A stretch of 64,000 nt of DNA from Collinsella aerofaciens (GCF_018785245.1 NZ_WQPL01000022.1:115737-179736), one strand, 5' to 3'. Counted from the stretch's first letter, positions 17,865 through 27,221 are shown. Notes: generated from the letters alone by a model not told the origin. Numbers and translations are program-made.

Positions 17865-17901
17865 AACCACCACAAAGATGCCTGCCCCCTTTGTGGTGGT
17901 T
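17865..17901. repeat. 37-nt dispersed hairpin repeat, copy 1
   Basis: Arms AACCACCACAAAG (17865-17877) and CTTTGTGGTGGTT (17889-17901), perfect 13 bp. The reverse complement recurs with about 3 differences inside 31361-31409. Here it lies in the mgtA leader between the leader peptide and mgtA; a T6 tract follows at about 17930-17935. Confidence 0.7.
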
Positions 17902-17984
17902 CGCGAGCATGACGTGAGCGACATCTAGGTTTTTTGCAATTCAATACGACACGTACGCTAACTCCCTTCGACAAGGAGGACCCT

Positions 17985-20753
17985 ATGCTGATGCTCAAAA
18001 CCGCCACGGTACTCGAAGCTATCTCCAAGCGCCGCCGCACGGCGCGCCCTGCCGCTCACACCGGCCTGTCCAAGAACACCATATTCGCCGCCACCCATAG
18101 CGCCGATGACGCCCTCGTTCTGCTCGATGCCACGGCAAACGGCCTCACCGCCAAGCAGGCAACCGAGCGTCTGGACGCCTCCGGCCCCAACACCATCGAG
18201 GCACCGACCAAAACGCTCGCCCGCCGTATCGCCGACGCCTTTGTCGACCCCTTCGCCGGCATCCTCGCCGCGCTCGCGCTGGTCTCGCTCTACATCGACG
18301 TGCTCGCCGTGCCCGAGCCGCAGCGCGACCCCTCCACGGTCATCGTCATCGGCATCATGTTGCTGGTATCGGGCGGTATGAAGTTTATCCAAGAAGCCCG
18401 CAGCGGCAATGCGGCCGAGGCCCTCAAGGACCTGGTCTCCAACACTTGCACCGCCCTGCGCGACGGCGAGCGCGTCGAGATCCCCTTCGACGAGCTCGTC
18501 CCCGGTGATGTGATCCGCCTCTCTGCCGGAGATATGGTGCCGGCCGATGCCCGCGTCATCACCGCGCGCGACCTGTTTGTGATCGAGTCCGCACTCACTG
18601 GCGAGAGCGAGGCCGTCGAGAAGACCACCGCCATCACCGTCGTCGAGAGTGCCGACGGCTCCGCGCTGCCACTCTCTGCCTGCAAGAACATCGTCTTTAC
18701 CGGCACCTCCGTGCAAAACGGCACCGCCATTGCGCTTGTCGTTGCCACCGGTTCGGATACTTACCTGGGTGGCATCGCCAAGATGCTCAACGGGCGCGGC
18801 GAGAAGAGCGCGTTTGACCGCGGCGTCTCGAGCGTCTCCATGTTGCTCGTACGCCTCATGCTCGTTATGGCGCCGGCCGTCTTTGCCATCAACGCCGCCA
18901 CCAAGGGCAACGCCATCGACGCGCTGCTGTTCGCCACGAGCGTGGCCGTGGGCATCACGCCGCAGATGCTTCCCGTCATCGTGACCACGAGCCTGTCGCA
19001 GGGCGCCAAGGACCTCGCCCGCCGCCAAGTAATCGTCAAGGAGCTGCCGGCGATTCAAAACCTCGGCGCGATGGACGTCCTGTGCTGCGACAAGACCGGC
19101 ACCCTCACCGAAGACCGCATCGTGCTCGAGCGCTATCTCAGCACCGACGGCAACGAAGACGCACGCGTGCTGCGCCATGCATTTTTGAATAGCTTCTTCC
19201 AAACCGGCCTCAAAAATCTTATCGACCTGGCCGTAATCGACCGTGCCGATGTGACGCCCTCGACCGTCGTGCCCGATTCTATGCTGGGCCAGAGTCTGCG
19301 CGACTGCTATACCAAGGTCGACGAGGTTCCCTTCGATTTCTCGCGCCGTCGCCTGAGCGTAGTTGTCGCCGACGCCCAAGGCAAAACCCAGATGGTTACC
19401 AAGGGCGCTGCCGAGGAAATGCTCGAGATCTGCTCCTTTGTCGAGATCGATGGCATCGCTCAGCCGCTCACCGACGAGAAGCTCGCCCAGATTCGCAAGC
19501 AGATCGCCGGACTTAACGCCGAGGGCCTACGCGTAATTGCCGTGGCGCAGAAGACCAATCCGCGCTGCGTGGGCGAGTTTGGCATCGCCGACGAGTGCGA
19601 CATGGTGCTGATGGGCTTTTTGGCCTTCCTCGATCCGCCCAAAGCAAGTGCCGCGGGCGCCGTCGCCACCCTCGAGGCCAAGGGCGTGGCGGTCAAGGTC
19701 CTAACCGGCGACAACGACCGCGTCGCCGCCACCGTCTGCGAGCAGATTGGTATCGATGCGAGCAACGTCTTGCTCGGCTCCGAGATCGATACGCTCGATG
19801 ACGCCGAACTTGCCGAGCGCGCCGAGAAAACCCACCTCTTCGCCAAGCTCTCGCCGCTGCAGAAGGCGCGCCTGGTACGTGTCATGCGCGAGATGCTCGG
19901 CCACACCGTGGGCTTTATGGGCGACGGCATCAACGACGCCGCCGCCATGCGTGCGAGCGATTGCGGCATCTCGGTCGATTCGGCCGTCGATATTGCCAAG
20001 GAATCCGCCGATATCATCTTGCTTCAGAAGGACCTGGGCGTGCTCGAGCGCGGCATCATCGAAGGCCGCCGCACTTACGGCAACCTGCTCAAGTACCTCA
20101 AGACCACGGTGAGCTCCAACTTTGGCAATGTGCTGTCCGTGACCGTCGCGAGCCTGTTCTTGCCGTTTTTGCCCATGAGCGCCCTGCAGCTGGTACTGCT
20201 GTCGCTCGTCTACGAGATCGTGTGTATCGCACTGCCGTGGGACACCGTCGATGACGCCTGGACCGCCCGTCCGCGTGCCTGGGACGCTGCGTCCATCAAG
20301 GGCTTTATGCTCGAGCTGGGCCCCGTGAGCTCGCTGTTTGACATCGTGACCTTCGCCGCGCTCTTCTTTGTCGTGTGCCCCGCCGCCGTGGACGCAAGCT
20401 GGTCCGAGCTTGCCGCCGCGGGCGACGTCGCGGGTATGGCGACCTTTGCTGCGCTCTTCCAGAGCGGCTGGTTTGTCGAGTCCATGTGGTCGCAGACACT
20501 CGTGGTCCACATGTTGCGCTCCCCGCATCTGCCGAGCCCGCGCGACCACGCCGCGCCCGCATTGTGCGTTCTTACCGTGCTGGGCCTGGCGCTCGTCACC
20601 TGGCTGTCGGCAAGCCCCATCGCCGATGCGCTCGGCCTCATGCCGCTGCCCACGAGCTTTTTTGGGCTGCTCATTGGCATCGTTACCGCCTATATCGCGC
20701 TCACCCAGCTGGCAAAGCGCCGCTACATTGCCCGCCACGGCGAGCTGCTGTAG
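17985..20753 (+). CDS. mgtA: Magnesium-importing P-type ATPase
   Basis: 922 aa, a P-type (P3B) ATPase. Phosphorylation motif DKTGTLTED near 362, TGES actuator motif (LTGESEAVEKT), hinge GDGINDAA, and the MgtA-specific continuation ISVDSAVDIAKESADIILL...SNFGNVLSV. About ten membrane helices with four at the C-terminus. It imports Mg2+ at low external magnesium. ATG at 17985 is chosen over the upstream in-frame codon because AAGGAGG lies just before it. Leader 17688-17984 carries hairpins and a small ORF, so regulation is likely post-transcriptional. Followed by a hairpin shared with the convergent gene. Confidence 0.93.
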   Translation: MLMLKTATVLEAISKRRRTARPAAHTGLSKNTIFAATHSADDALVLLDATANGLTAKQATERLDASGPNTIEAPTKTLARRIADAFVDPFAGILAALALVSLYIDVLAVPEPQRDPSTVIVIGIMLLVSGGMKFIQEARSGNAAEALKDLVSNTCTALRDGERVEIPFDELVPGDVIRLSAGDMVPADARVITARDLFVIESALTGESEAVEKTTAITVVESADGSALPLSACKNIVFTGTSVQNGTAIALVVATGSDTYLGGIAKMLNGRGEKSAFDRGVSSVSMLLVRLMLVMAPAVFAINAATKGNAIDALLFATSVAVGITPQMLPVIVTTSLSQGAKDLARRQVIVKELPAIQNLGAMDVLCCDKTGTLTEDRIVLERYLSTDGNEDARVLRHAFLNSFFQTGLKNLIDLAVIDRADVTPSTVVPDSMLGQSLRDCYTKVDEVPFDFSRRRLSVVVADAQGKTQMVTKGAAEEMLEICSFVEIDGIAQPLTDEKLAQIRKQIAGLNAEGLRVIAVAQKTNPRCVGEFGIADECDMVLMGFLAFLDPPKASAAGAVATLEAKGVAVKVLTGDNDRVAATVCEQIGIDASNVLLGSEIDTLDDAELAERAEKTHLFAKLSPLQKARLVRVMREMLGHTVGFMGDGINDAAAMRASDCGISVDSAVDIAKESADIILLQKDLGVLERGIIEGRRTYGNLLKYLKTTVSSNFGNVLSVTVASLFLPFLPMSALQLVLLSLVYEIVCIALPWDTVDDAWTARPRAWDAASIKGFMLELGPVSSLFDIVTFAALFFVVCPAAVDASWSELAAAGDVAGMATFAALFQSGWFVESMWSQTLVVHMLRSPHLPSPRDHAAPALCVLTVLGLALVTWLSASPIADALGLMPLPTSFFGLLIGIVTAYIALTQLAKRRYIARHGELL

Positions 20754-20853
20754 CAAGTAGACGGAAAACACCCTGCCAGCTGCCGTTGCCACTACCACAG
20801 CTGCCAACGCCGCTGCCGTTGCCTCTGCCGCCGCCGCAGTCTATCCCCCCAGC

Positions 20854-20920
20854 AGTTGCGGTGAAATAGTTCCTGTTTAAAGCCCCGTGACTTTAATTTA
20901 GGGACTATTCCACCGCAACT
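20854..20920 (-). terminator. Long hairpin between mgtA and the LuxR gene
   Basis: 20-nt arms starting AGTTGCGGTGAAATAG (20854-20873) and ending CCACCGCAACT (20901-20920), 18 of 20 paired, 27-nt loop; 14 bp past the LuxR-gene stop. Upstream 20776-20844 is a CTGCCGTTGCC-like low-complexity run without a gene. Confidence 0.6.
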
Positions 20921-20934
20921 TATTGGGAGATTAG

Positions 20935-22479
20935 CTAGTCCTTGGGTGTCCAGGACCAGAAGAAGTTGATGAGGGCCACGCGCGAGGCGGTGCCGGTCTT
21001 TTTGTTGATCGAGGAAATGTGACGATAGAGCGTGGAGCGCGAAAGGAAAAGCGTTGTGGCGATGTCCTGAACGCTCTGGTCCGAAACGACCAAGACCTCA
21101 AGAATATCGTGCTCGCGCTCTGTAAGCCCAAAGGTGGCGACGAAAGCATCGAGGCGTTCATCGGACGTGAGCTCCGCCGCCTCCACGGGCTCGGGGTCGG
21201 GGCATGTGGGCGCAAGATCCCCACCAAGATCGTCGGTGGCAAGCGGCAGGCCATCCTGCATCACGGCATCATCGGCTCGTTGCCCCAACTGCCCCAGCAG
21301 CGTAATCGCAATGCCCACAAACATCACGAGCGCTGCACCGACCGCAGCCAGCACATTTTGACTCGAGATAATCGCCACTGCCGGCGCCGTCACGAACATC
21401 GAGCACACGTTGTTGACGACGCGACCCATGCACGGCCAAAAATATGACCAGCGCGCATAGAGCGAGACGGCGGCATATTTTGTGGTAAAGAACACCACGA
21501 AAAAGCCCGAGCCCAGATAAAAGATGATCGTGGCAGCAAGCTCGTTGCCGCCATTGCCATCGACGATGAGCACAAAGAACGAAAGCGTGGACAGTATGGC
21601 GGCGCATGTCATGCCGATATTCATATACGAACGGCCGTGCAGGTCAAATAGTGCGCCAGCGGCCAACGAGCTCACGACAAGCAGCAGGCGCGGCCAATCG
21701 CCCAAATCGACGGCTCCGACAGCATGCAAGGTCGTGAAGCCCGCGTTGAGAGCGGCGAATACGCCGGAAAGATACGCCGTCGCCACGGTCAGGCGAACTA
21801 CGGCACGACGGAATGCCGCCTTTGCCTCGGGATCGTCTTGCCACTTGGCGCCATATTCCAAAGCATCTACCGAAAGCCCGGCAACACTGGGTTCAAAGCT
21901 GGGATCGGACTCGTCGCGCAGCTTGGCGCGTCGGGCACCGTGGAGCAACGCCACCTGCGCGATCGCACAGACGACCAGAACAGCCTGCTGAGGAATGCCG
22001 ACAGGCATCACCATGTGGTTGATCACCTGTACCAGAACGCCCATGGCATAGGAAAGTGCGGCGGCGCGCGCCAGGCAGGGCGTCTGCGCAAAACGCCGCG
22101 CAAGATTGGCATGGGCGGTCGATCCGCAATAGCCCAGGGCGCAGCACGCCACCAGGCCGCCGGCAATTACTACCTCAAACCGCACTGCCGTAATCATCAG
22201 CAGCAACGCCGATACCAACAGCATGCCTGTAATATCGCTCGTCGCATCGATCGTCTGGGGAAGGCGATAGTACAGAAATGGGCGCACGAAAAAGCCAATC
22301 ACGCTCGCGCCGACAACGATGCTCTCGTAGATGACGACCTCACTCGATGGCACGAACTCGGCCATGCGCACATCAAAGAGATACTCGCACGCCAAAAACG
22401 TGAAGAAGAACAGCGCCAGGCATATAATCTCCCGAATGCCCCGACGCAAATATGCGGTTGTGTCTCCCATGCCCCTCAT
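20935..22479 (-). CDS. Membrane-bound LuxR-family regulator
   Basis: 514 aa. About twelve hydrophobic helices fill residues ~15-405 (MFS-like sensor), followed by an acidic linker and a C-terminal LuxR helix-turn-helix (FGLTEREHDILEVLVVSDQSVQDIATTLFLSRSTLYRHISSI, ~445-490). This architecture is typical of the many paralogous regulators in Coriobacteriia, which often control an adjacent metabolic gene. GGGGGG lies six bases before the ATG. A promoter lies at 22511-22539. The neighbours (mgtA, zinc-ribbon genes) do not reveal a ligand. Confidence 0.88.
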   Translation of the reverse strand: MRGMGDTTAYLRRGIREIICLALFFFTFLACEYLFDVRMAEFVPSSEVVIYESIVVGASVIGFFVRPFLYYRLPQTIDATSDITGMLLVSALLLMITAVRFEVVIAGGLVACCALGYCGSTAHANLARRFAQTPCLARAAALSYAMGVLVQVINHMVMPVGIPQQAVLVVCAIAQVALLHGARRAKLRDESDPSFEPSVAGLSVDALEYGAKWQDDPEAKAAFRRAVVRLTVATAYLSGVFAALNAGFTTLHAVGAVDLGDWPRLLLVVSSLAAGALFDLHGRSYMNIGMTCAAILSTLSFFVLIVDGNGGNELAATIIFYLGSGFFVVFFTTKYAAVSLYARWSYFWPCMGRVVNNVCSMFVTAPAVAIISSQNVLAAVGAALVMFVGIAITLLGQLGQRADDAVMQDGLPLATDDLGGDLAPTCPDPEPVEAAELTSDERLDAFVATFGLTEREHDILEVLVVSDQSVQDIATTLFLSRSTLYRHISSINKKTGTASRVALINFFWSWTPKD

Positions 22480-22510
22480 GGTTAACCCCCCAGCCGCTCA
22501 ATTGTCTGGA

Positions 22511-22539
22511 AATCTATTTTAATAAAGAACCAGTCTCAA
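22511..22539 (-). promoter_or_regulatory. Promoter of the membrane LuxR gene
   Basis: Read leftward: -35 TTGAGA (complement of 22534-22539), 17-bp spacer, -10 TAGATT (complement of 22511-22516), giving a leader of about 26 nt. Confidence 0.55.
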
Positions 22540-22841
22540 TATCGAAGCCAGGCTCGAAATGTTGCCAATTCGACCCCAGCCGTCCACATCACGCCGCGAT
22601 TTTGAGCCGCATGGACCAGAAGGGACGCGCGCGATCTCTAGCTCGGCCAGGAGTGTCTCCAACTACCACTCATTTAAGTACGTCCCCAATGAGTGGCCGA
22701 AGAGTGTCCCCGGCGTCCAATCAAAAAATGGGCCATGTGTCCCAGTTGTGGAGACTCCTTGAGCCGTCTGGGTATCGCGAAGGATCGCGCACTCCCCCAT
22801 CATCAAAAGTGACACACGCTACCAGTTGATGGGAGGCAGCC
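22540..22841. other. Intergenic region with REP-like hairpin and SD-pairing stem
   Basis: No gene. A REP-like hairpin has arms CCACTCATT (22666-22674) and AATGAGTGG (22688-22696) around a GTCCCC core; related GTGTCCC fragments follow to about 22745. Just before the next gene CCCATCA (22796-22802) can pair with TGATGGG (22827-22833), partly covering the GGGAGG ribosome site at 22831-22836. Confidence 0.5.
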
Positions 22842-23579
22842 ATGGGCTTCTTTGACAAGATGTTTGAGAAGAAAGAGTGCGCGATTTGCGGTACCGAGCT
22901 GGGACTTCTAGGTAAGACAAAAATCAATGAGGGCTACCTGTGCAAAGAGTGCGCCGGCAAGCTCTCCCCCTTCTTTGGCGGCTATCGCTCCAGCACCGCG
23001 GACGATATCCGTGAGCAACTCGCCTACCGCGAGGCCAATGCCGAGCGCCTGGCGTCGTTCAACCCCACGCGTACGCTTTCTGCCGGGCGCACCAATATTA
23101 TGCTCGATGAGGACGCGGGCCTGCTGATCATCACTTCGCAGAGCCGCTGGCGCGACGCCAATCCCGACATCATCGAGTTCTCGCAGGTACTCGGCTGCGA
23201 TATGGATATCGACGAGCAGCGCACCGAGATCTATCGCGAGACCAAGGACGGCGAGCGCGAGAGCTACAACCCGCCGCGCTACGACCTAGATTACGACTTT
23301 AATCTGACCATCCATGTCAACACGCCGTACTTTACCGAGATCAACCTGCGCGTGAACGACTCCACCATCGATCAGCGCGGCTCCATCGAATACCGCGAGG
23401 CCAAGCGCCAGGCAACCGAGGTCCGCGATGCGCTGGTGCAGCTGCGCCAGGAGACGCGCGACAGCGTCGTGGCCGCCAAGGCCCCCAAGACCGCGGTGAC
23501 CTGCCCCTTCTGCGGAGCCACCACCATTCCCGATGCCAGCGGGCGCTGCGAATACTGCGGCGGCGCCATCGGCGCATAG
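22842..23579 (+). CDS. Zinc-ribbon protein with DUF4428-like N-terminus
   Basis: 245 aa, no membrane helix. N-terminal CAICGTELGLLGKTKINEGYLCKEC (~12-38) fits the DUF4428 four-Cys module and CPFCGAT...CEYCGG (~222-242) is a second zinc ribbon. The middle is a beta-rich domain with LDEDAGLLIITSQSRW and YDLDYDFNLTIHV. First gene of a three-gene set with the TM zinc-ribbon and SPFH genes (gaps of 24 and 48 nt). By similarity to the Bacillus pspA-ydjGHI operon it may be part of a membrane-stress complex; function inferred. Confidence 0.85.
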   Translation: MGFFDKMFEKKECAICGTELGLLGKTKINEGYLCKECAGKLSPFFGGYRSSTADDIREQLAYREANAERLASFNPTRTLSAGRTNIMLDEDAGLLIITSQSRWRDANPDIIEFSQVLGCDMDIDEQRTEIYRETKDGERESYNPPRYDLDYDFNLTIHVNTPYFTEINLRVNDSTIDQRGSIEYREAKRQATEVRDALVQLRQETRDSVVAAKAPKTAVTCPFCGATTIPDASGRCEYCGGAIGA

Positions 23580-23603
23580 CACCCGGCACGGAAAGGACCG
23601 ATC

Positions 23604-24926
23604 ATGGCCTTCGAGAGCGTTAACTATCAGTGCCCTGCCTGCGGTGGCCCCCTGCATTTTGCCAGCGCCGAGCAAAAGCTCGTCTGCGACTACTGTGACT
23701 CGCGCTTTGAAGTCGAAGAAGTCGAGGCCCTCTATCGCGAGCGCCAGGACAAGGCCGATGCCAAAGCCGATGCGGTAGCCGCGGCTCCCAAACCTGCTGC
23801 CGACGACGCGGTGCAGGAGCTCGCCCAAAACGCCGGCTACATCTGCTCGTCGTGCGGTGCCGAACTCGTGTCCGACGGCACCGTCGCCGTCACCACCTGC
23901 CCGTACTGCGGCAACTCCGCCGTGGCGCCCGGCCAGCTCTCTGGCGACTTCTCGCCCGACCTGGTGATTCCGTTTAAGCTCGGGCGCGATGACGTCACGG
24001 CCGCACTCAAGGAACACTACAAGGGCAAGATCTTGCTGCCCAAGAGCTTTGTCACCGGCAACCACATCGACGAGGTCCAAGGTGTCTACGTGCCGTTTTG
24101 GCTCTACGGCGCCCGCGTTGACGGCGAAGTGTACTTTGACGCGACCAACGAGACCGTGACCGAGGAATCCGACCGCACCGTCACGACCACCGACCACTAC
24201 GATGCCTATCGCAAGGGCAATATCTCGTTTAAGCGCGTGCCCGTCGACGGATCATCCAAGATGCCCGACGGCCACATGGACGCCATCGAGCCGTTTGACT
24301 ACGACGCACTGCGTCCGTTCTCGGTCGCATATATGCCCGGCTACATCGCCAACCGTTACGACGAGGACTGCGAGACTTGCAAGGCGCGCGCCGAGCGCCG
24401 TATGGAAGAAAGCACAATCTCGGCCCTGCGCGAAACCGTCGTCGACGAATATGACGATGCCACGGTCGAAAGCAAGCAGCTCGACTACACCTGGGAAGAC
24501 AGCGACTATGCCCTGTTCCCCGTGTGGATGCTTTCCACCTCGTGGAACGGCAAGAGCTACCTGTTTGCCATGAACGGCCAAACCGGCCGTATGGTCGGCG
24601 AGCTTCCTTGCTCCAAGCCCAAGCTCGCTATCGCCTCGGTGCTGTTCTTTGTGATCGGATTTGTCCTCTCCCAGATCCTCTTCATGGGTGAGAACGCCTT
24701 CGATCCGGATTACCTCACCTTTGATATCGAGGGCATCCTCATCAACATCGTCGCGCCGCTGATCATCGTGGTCATCGCAGACGTGCTGCTGGTGGGCCAG
24801 CTCAAGACGGCCAACGAGGCCACCCACGCCGATTGCTACTGTGGCGAGCTCGACCTGACCGAGAAGCACGACACCTTCAGCCACACCGAGACCACCGTTG
24901 TCATGAAGGACGACAAGGACGATTAA
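23604..24926 (+). CDS. TFIIB-type zinc-ribbon membrane protein (YdjG-like)
   Basis: 440 aa. Starts with CPACGGPLHFASAEQKLVCDYC (~10-31), followed by a second ribbon CSSCGAEL...TTCPYCGN (~83-107). A beta domain with VPFWLYGARVDGEVYF follows. Two membrane helices (~340-362, ~383-405) and a short acidic tail end the protein. This layout matches YdjG-type proteins that recruit SPFH/PspA proteins to damaged membrane. GGAAAGGA precedes the ATG. Middle gene of the zinc-ribbon/SPFH set. Role is inferred from family. Confidence 0.88.
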   Translation: MAFESVNYQCPACGGPLHFASAEQKLVCDYCDSRFEVEEVEALYRERQDKADAKADAVAAAPKPAADDAVQELAQNAGYICSSCGAELVSDGTVAVTTCPYCGNSAVAPGQLSGDFSPDLVIPFKLGRDDVTAALKEHYKGKILLPKSFVTGNHIDEVQGVYVPFWLYGARVDGEVYFDATNETVTEESDRTVTTTDHYDAYRKGNISFKRVPVDGSSKMPDGHMDAIEPFDYDALRPFSVAYMPGYIANRYDEDCETCKARAERRMEESTISALRETVVDEYDDATVESKQLDYTWEDSDYALFPVWMLSTSWNGKSYLFAMNGQTGRMVGELPCSKPKLAIASVLFFVIGFVLSQILFMGENAFDPDYLTFDIEGILINIVAPLIIVVIADVLLVGQLKTANEATHADCYCGELDLTEKHDTFSHTETTVVMKDDKDD

Positions 24927-24974
24927 CCATCCTGACCAATACCACCCGGCCTTTGACGAGAAAGGAAGATCACC

Positions 24975-26216
24975 ATGGGACTCTTGAAAGCTGGATTGGG
25001 TGCTGCCGGCGGCGTCATGGCCGACCAGTGGAAGGAATTTATCTACTGCGAATCGATGCCCGCTGACGTCTTGGCCTGCAAGGGCAGCAAGCGCACCGGC
25101 GGCCGCAGCTCCAACACGCGCGGCGAGGACAACGTCATCTCCAACGGCTCGGTCATCGCCGTCAACGACGGCCAGGGCATGCTCGTGGTGCAAAACGGCA
25201 AGATCATCGAAGTCGCGCTGGAGCCCGGTGAGTTCGTCTTCGATACCGGCAGCGAGCCGAGCGTCTTTAGCGGCAACCTGGGCGATTCCATCAAGGAGAC
25301 CTTCGCCAATATCGGCAGCCGCTTTACCTTTGGCGGCGACGCGGGCAAAGACCAGCGCGTCTACTTCATCAACACCAAGGAGATCATCGGCAACAAGTAC
25401 GGCACCGCCTCGCCCGTGCCCTTCCGCGTGGTCGACAACAACATCGGTCTGGACGTCGACATCTCCGTGCGCTGCAACGGCGAGTATTCGTACCGCATCA
25501 CCAACCCGCTGCTGTTCTACACCAACGTGTGCGGCAACGTGACCGATAGCTACACGCGCGACAAGATCGACAGCCAGCTTAAGTCCGAGCTGCTCACCGC
25601 CCTGCAGCCCGCCTTTGCCAAGATCTCGGAGATGGGCATCCGCTACAGCGCCATCCCCGGCCACACCACCGAGCTCGCCCGCGCGCTCAACGAGGTCCTC
25701 TCTGCCGACTGGCGTGACCTGCGCGGCGTTGAGATCGTAAGCTTTGGCGTCAACTCCATCGCCGCCTCGCAAGAAGACGAGCAGATGATCAAGGACCTGC
25801 AGAAAGCCGCGGTCATGCGCGATCCCACCATGGCGGCAGCCAACATCGCCAGCGCCCAGAGCGATGCGATGCGCGCGGCAGCCGCCAACCCCAACGGCGC
25901 GATGGCAGGCTTTATGGGCATGGGCATGGCAGGTGGCATGGGCGGCATGAACGCCAGCCAGCTGTTCGCCGCCGGCCAGGCACAGCAGCAGGCCGCCCCG
26001 CAGCCGGCTCCGGCTCCCGCCCCCGCACCGGCTCCCGCCGCCGCACCTGCGGCCGGCACGTGGACTTGCAGCTGCGGCGACACCAACACCGGCAAGTTCT
26101 GCTCCGAGTGCGGCAGTCCCGCACCCGCCCCGGCACCGGCAAAGTGGTTCTGCCCCAACTGCGGCAGCGAAAACGGCGGCAAGTTCTGCAGCAACTGCGG
26201 AACGCCCCGGCCCTAG
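24975..26216 (+). CDS. SPFH-domain protein with C-terminal zinc ribbons (YdjI-like)
   Basis: 413 aa. Residues ~20-275 form the SPFH/virion-core-like domain (VIAVNDGQGMLVVQNGKI, VDISVRCNGEYSYRI, ALQPAFAKISEMGIRYSAIP). A Gly/Met/Ala-rich part follows, then a Pro-Ala linker (~335-357), then two zinc ribbons CSCGDTNTGKFCSECG and CPNCGSENGGKFCSNCG. SPFH proteins scaffold membrane microdomains. Third gene of the set, with AAAGGAAG before the ATG. No PspA gene is in the window, so it may act without PspA or with a distant one. Confidence 0.9.
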   Translation: MGLLKAGLGAAGGVMADQWKEFIYCESMPADVLACKGSKRTGGRSSNTRGEDNVISNGSVIAVNDGQGMLVVQNGKIIEVALEPGEFVFDTGSEPSVFSGNLGDSIKETFANIGSRFTFGGDAGKDQRVYFINTKEIIGNKYGTASPVPFRVVDNNIGLDVDISVRCNGEYSYRITNPLLFYTNVCGNVTDSYTRDKIDSQLKSELLTALQPAFAKISEMGIRYSAIPGHTTELARALNEVLSADWRDLRGVEIVSFGVNSIAASQEDEQMIKDLQKAAVMRDPTMAAANIASAQSDAMRAAAANPNGAMAGFMGMGMAGGMGGMNASQLFAAGQAQQQAAPQPAPAPAPAPAPAAAPAAGTWTCSCGDTNTGKFCSECGSPAPAPAPAKWFCPNCGSENGGKFCSNCGTPRP

Positions 26217-26235
26217 CCCCTCTATCTGGTAATTG

Positions 26236-26257
26236 GCGGGGGATCCGCCACCCCCGC
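26236..26257 (+). terminator. Hairpin between SPFH and lipoprotein genes
   Basis: GCGGGGG (26236-26242) and CCCCCGC (26251-26257), 8-nt loop, followed by ATTTGCTT. Weak terminator or attenuator before the lipoprotein gene. Confidence 0.45.
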
Positions 26258-26296
26258 ATTTGCTTCTATGGGTTTCGTTCGATGAAGGAGGACACC

Positions 26297-27139
26297 ATGA
26301 AGACAACGTTCAAAAAGTCCGTACTCGCATTTCTGACATGCGTCCTGGCGCTCGCCTTTGCCCTGACGGGCTGCAGCGGCGGCGGCAAAGACCCCAAGGC
26401 CAACTTCGTCGGCAGCTGGGAACTCTCGGGTGGAACCTTGGACGGCGAAGAGCTCACCGATGAGTACATGGATATGCTCAAGGAGTGGGGCCTCAACTGT
26501 ATCCTGATCCTCGACGAAGACGGCACGGGCGTCCTCGACATGTTCCTTGAGGTCGCCGACCTGAAATGGGAGGCCAAGGACGCCACCACCGTAACGATTA
26601 CCGCCGAAGATGAGTCGCACGACCTGAAACTCAAGGACGACAAGCTCGTCCTCGAGGTGGAAGGCGACAAGCTTATCTTTACGAAGTCCGACAAGGATCT
26701 GTCCGGTACGGTGAAGAAGGATCGCGAGAACGCCGAGAAGGAAGAAGAGATCGATGAGGCCGTCGAAGACGACGACGTCCAGAGCATCGAAATCTCCCCC
26801 GCCGTCACCGTCGCCGATGACGACCTGTGCACCATCACCATCACCGAGAAGTTCAAGGACGACTGGGGCGACATCGGCTTTGTCGTCAACATCACCAACA
26901 AGAGCGACAAGGACCTGACCTTCTACGCTCCTTCCGGCAAGACCAACGTCAACGGCACCATGAAGGAAGCCTGGTTCTCGGCTCACTTGATGCCCGGCAC
27001 CAACGCCACCGAGGAATTCACGTTCTCGAAGGGCACGCTCGATAGCCTTGACGACCTCGTCAATACGACCATCGGCATCGACGCCTACCTGACCGATTCC
27101 TACGAGGACGTCGCCTCCTACAGCGCAACCATCGCGTAA
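26297..27139 (+). CDS. Lipoprotein, 280 aa
   Basis: ATG at 26297 with AAGGAGG at good spacing. The signal peptide ends in the lipobox ALTGC (Cys ~24). After the anchor comes a domain with FVGSWELSGGTLDGEEL and LDEDGTGVLDMF, a lipocalin-like pattern common in gut-bacterial lipoproteins. An acidic coiled stretch NAEKEEEIDEAVEDDD and a C-terminal immunoglobulin-like domain (IGFVVNITNKSDKDLTFYA, DUF4352/5067-like) follow. Same strand as the zinc-ribbon/SPFH set and possibly co-transcribed. Function unknown. Confidence 0.85.
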   Translation: MKTTFKKSVLAFLTCVLALAFALTGCSGGGKDPKANFVGSWELSGGTLDGEELTDEYMDMLKEWGLNCILILDEDGTGVLDMFLEVADLKWEAKDATTVTITAEDESHDLKLKDDKLVLEVEGDKLIFTKSDKDLSGTVKKDRENAEKEEEIDEAVEDDDVQSIEISPAVTVADDDLCTITITEKFKDDWGDIGFVVNITNKSDKDLTFYAPSGKTNVNGTMKEAWFSAHLMPGTNATEEFTFSKGTLDSLDDLVNTTIGIDAYLTDSYEDVASYSATIA

Positions 27140-27192
27140 CGGCAGACACCGACAGCCGCGGATTGGCGGACACATCCGCGCACATGCCAGAC

Positions 27193-27221
27193 GGGGCCGC
27201 AGGAGTTGATCCTGCGGCCCC
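27193..27221. terminator. Bidirectional hairpin between convergent genes
   Basis: GGGGCCGCAGGA (27193-27204) and TCCTGCGGCCCC (27210-27221), perfect 12-bp arms, 5-nt loop; separates the lipoprotein gene from the response regulator gene. Confidence 0.75.

Noticed and set aside
17700-17984. M-box (ykoK) Mg2+ riboswitch upstream of mgtA
   Set aside because: I looked for the GUUAGGUGAGGCUCCU and CCAUACAGUGCUAAAGCUCUACGA cores; neither is present, only short unrelated hairpins.
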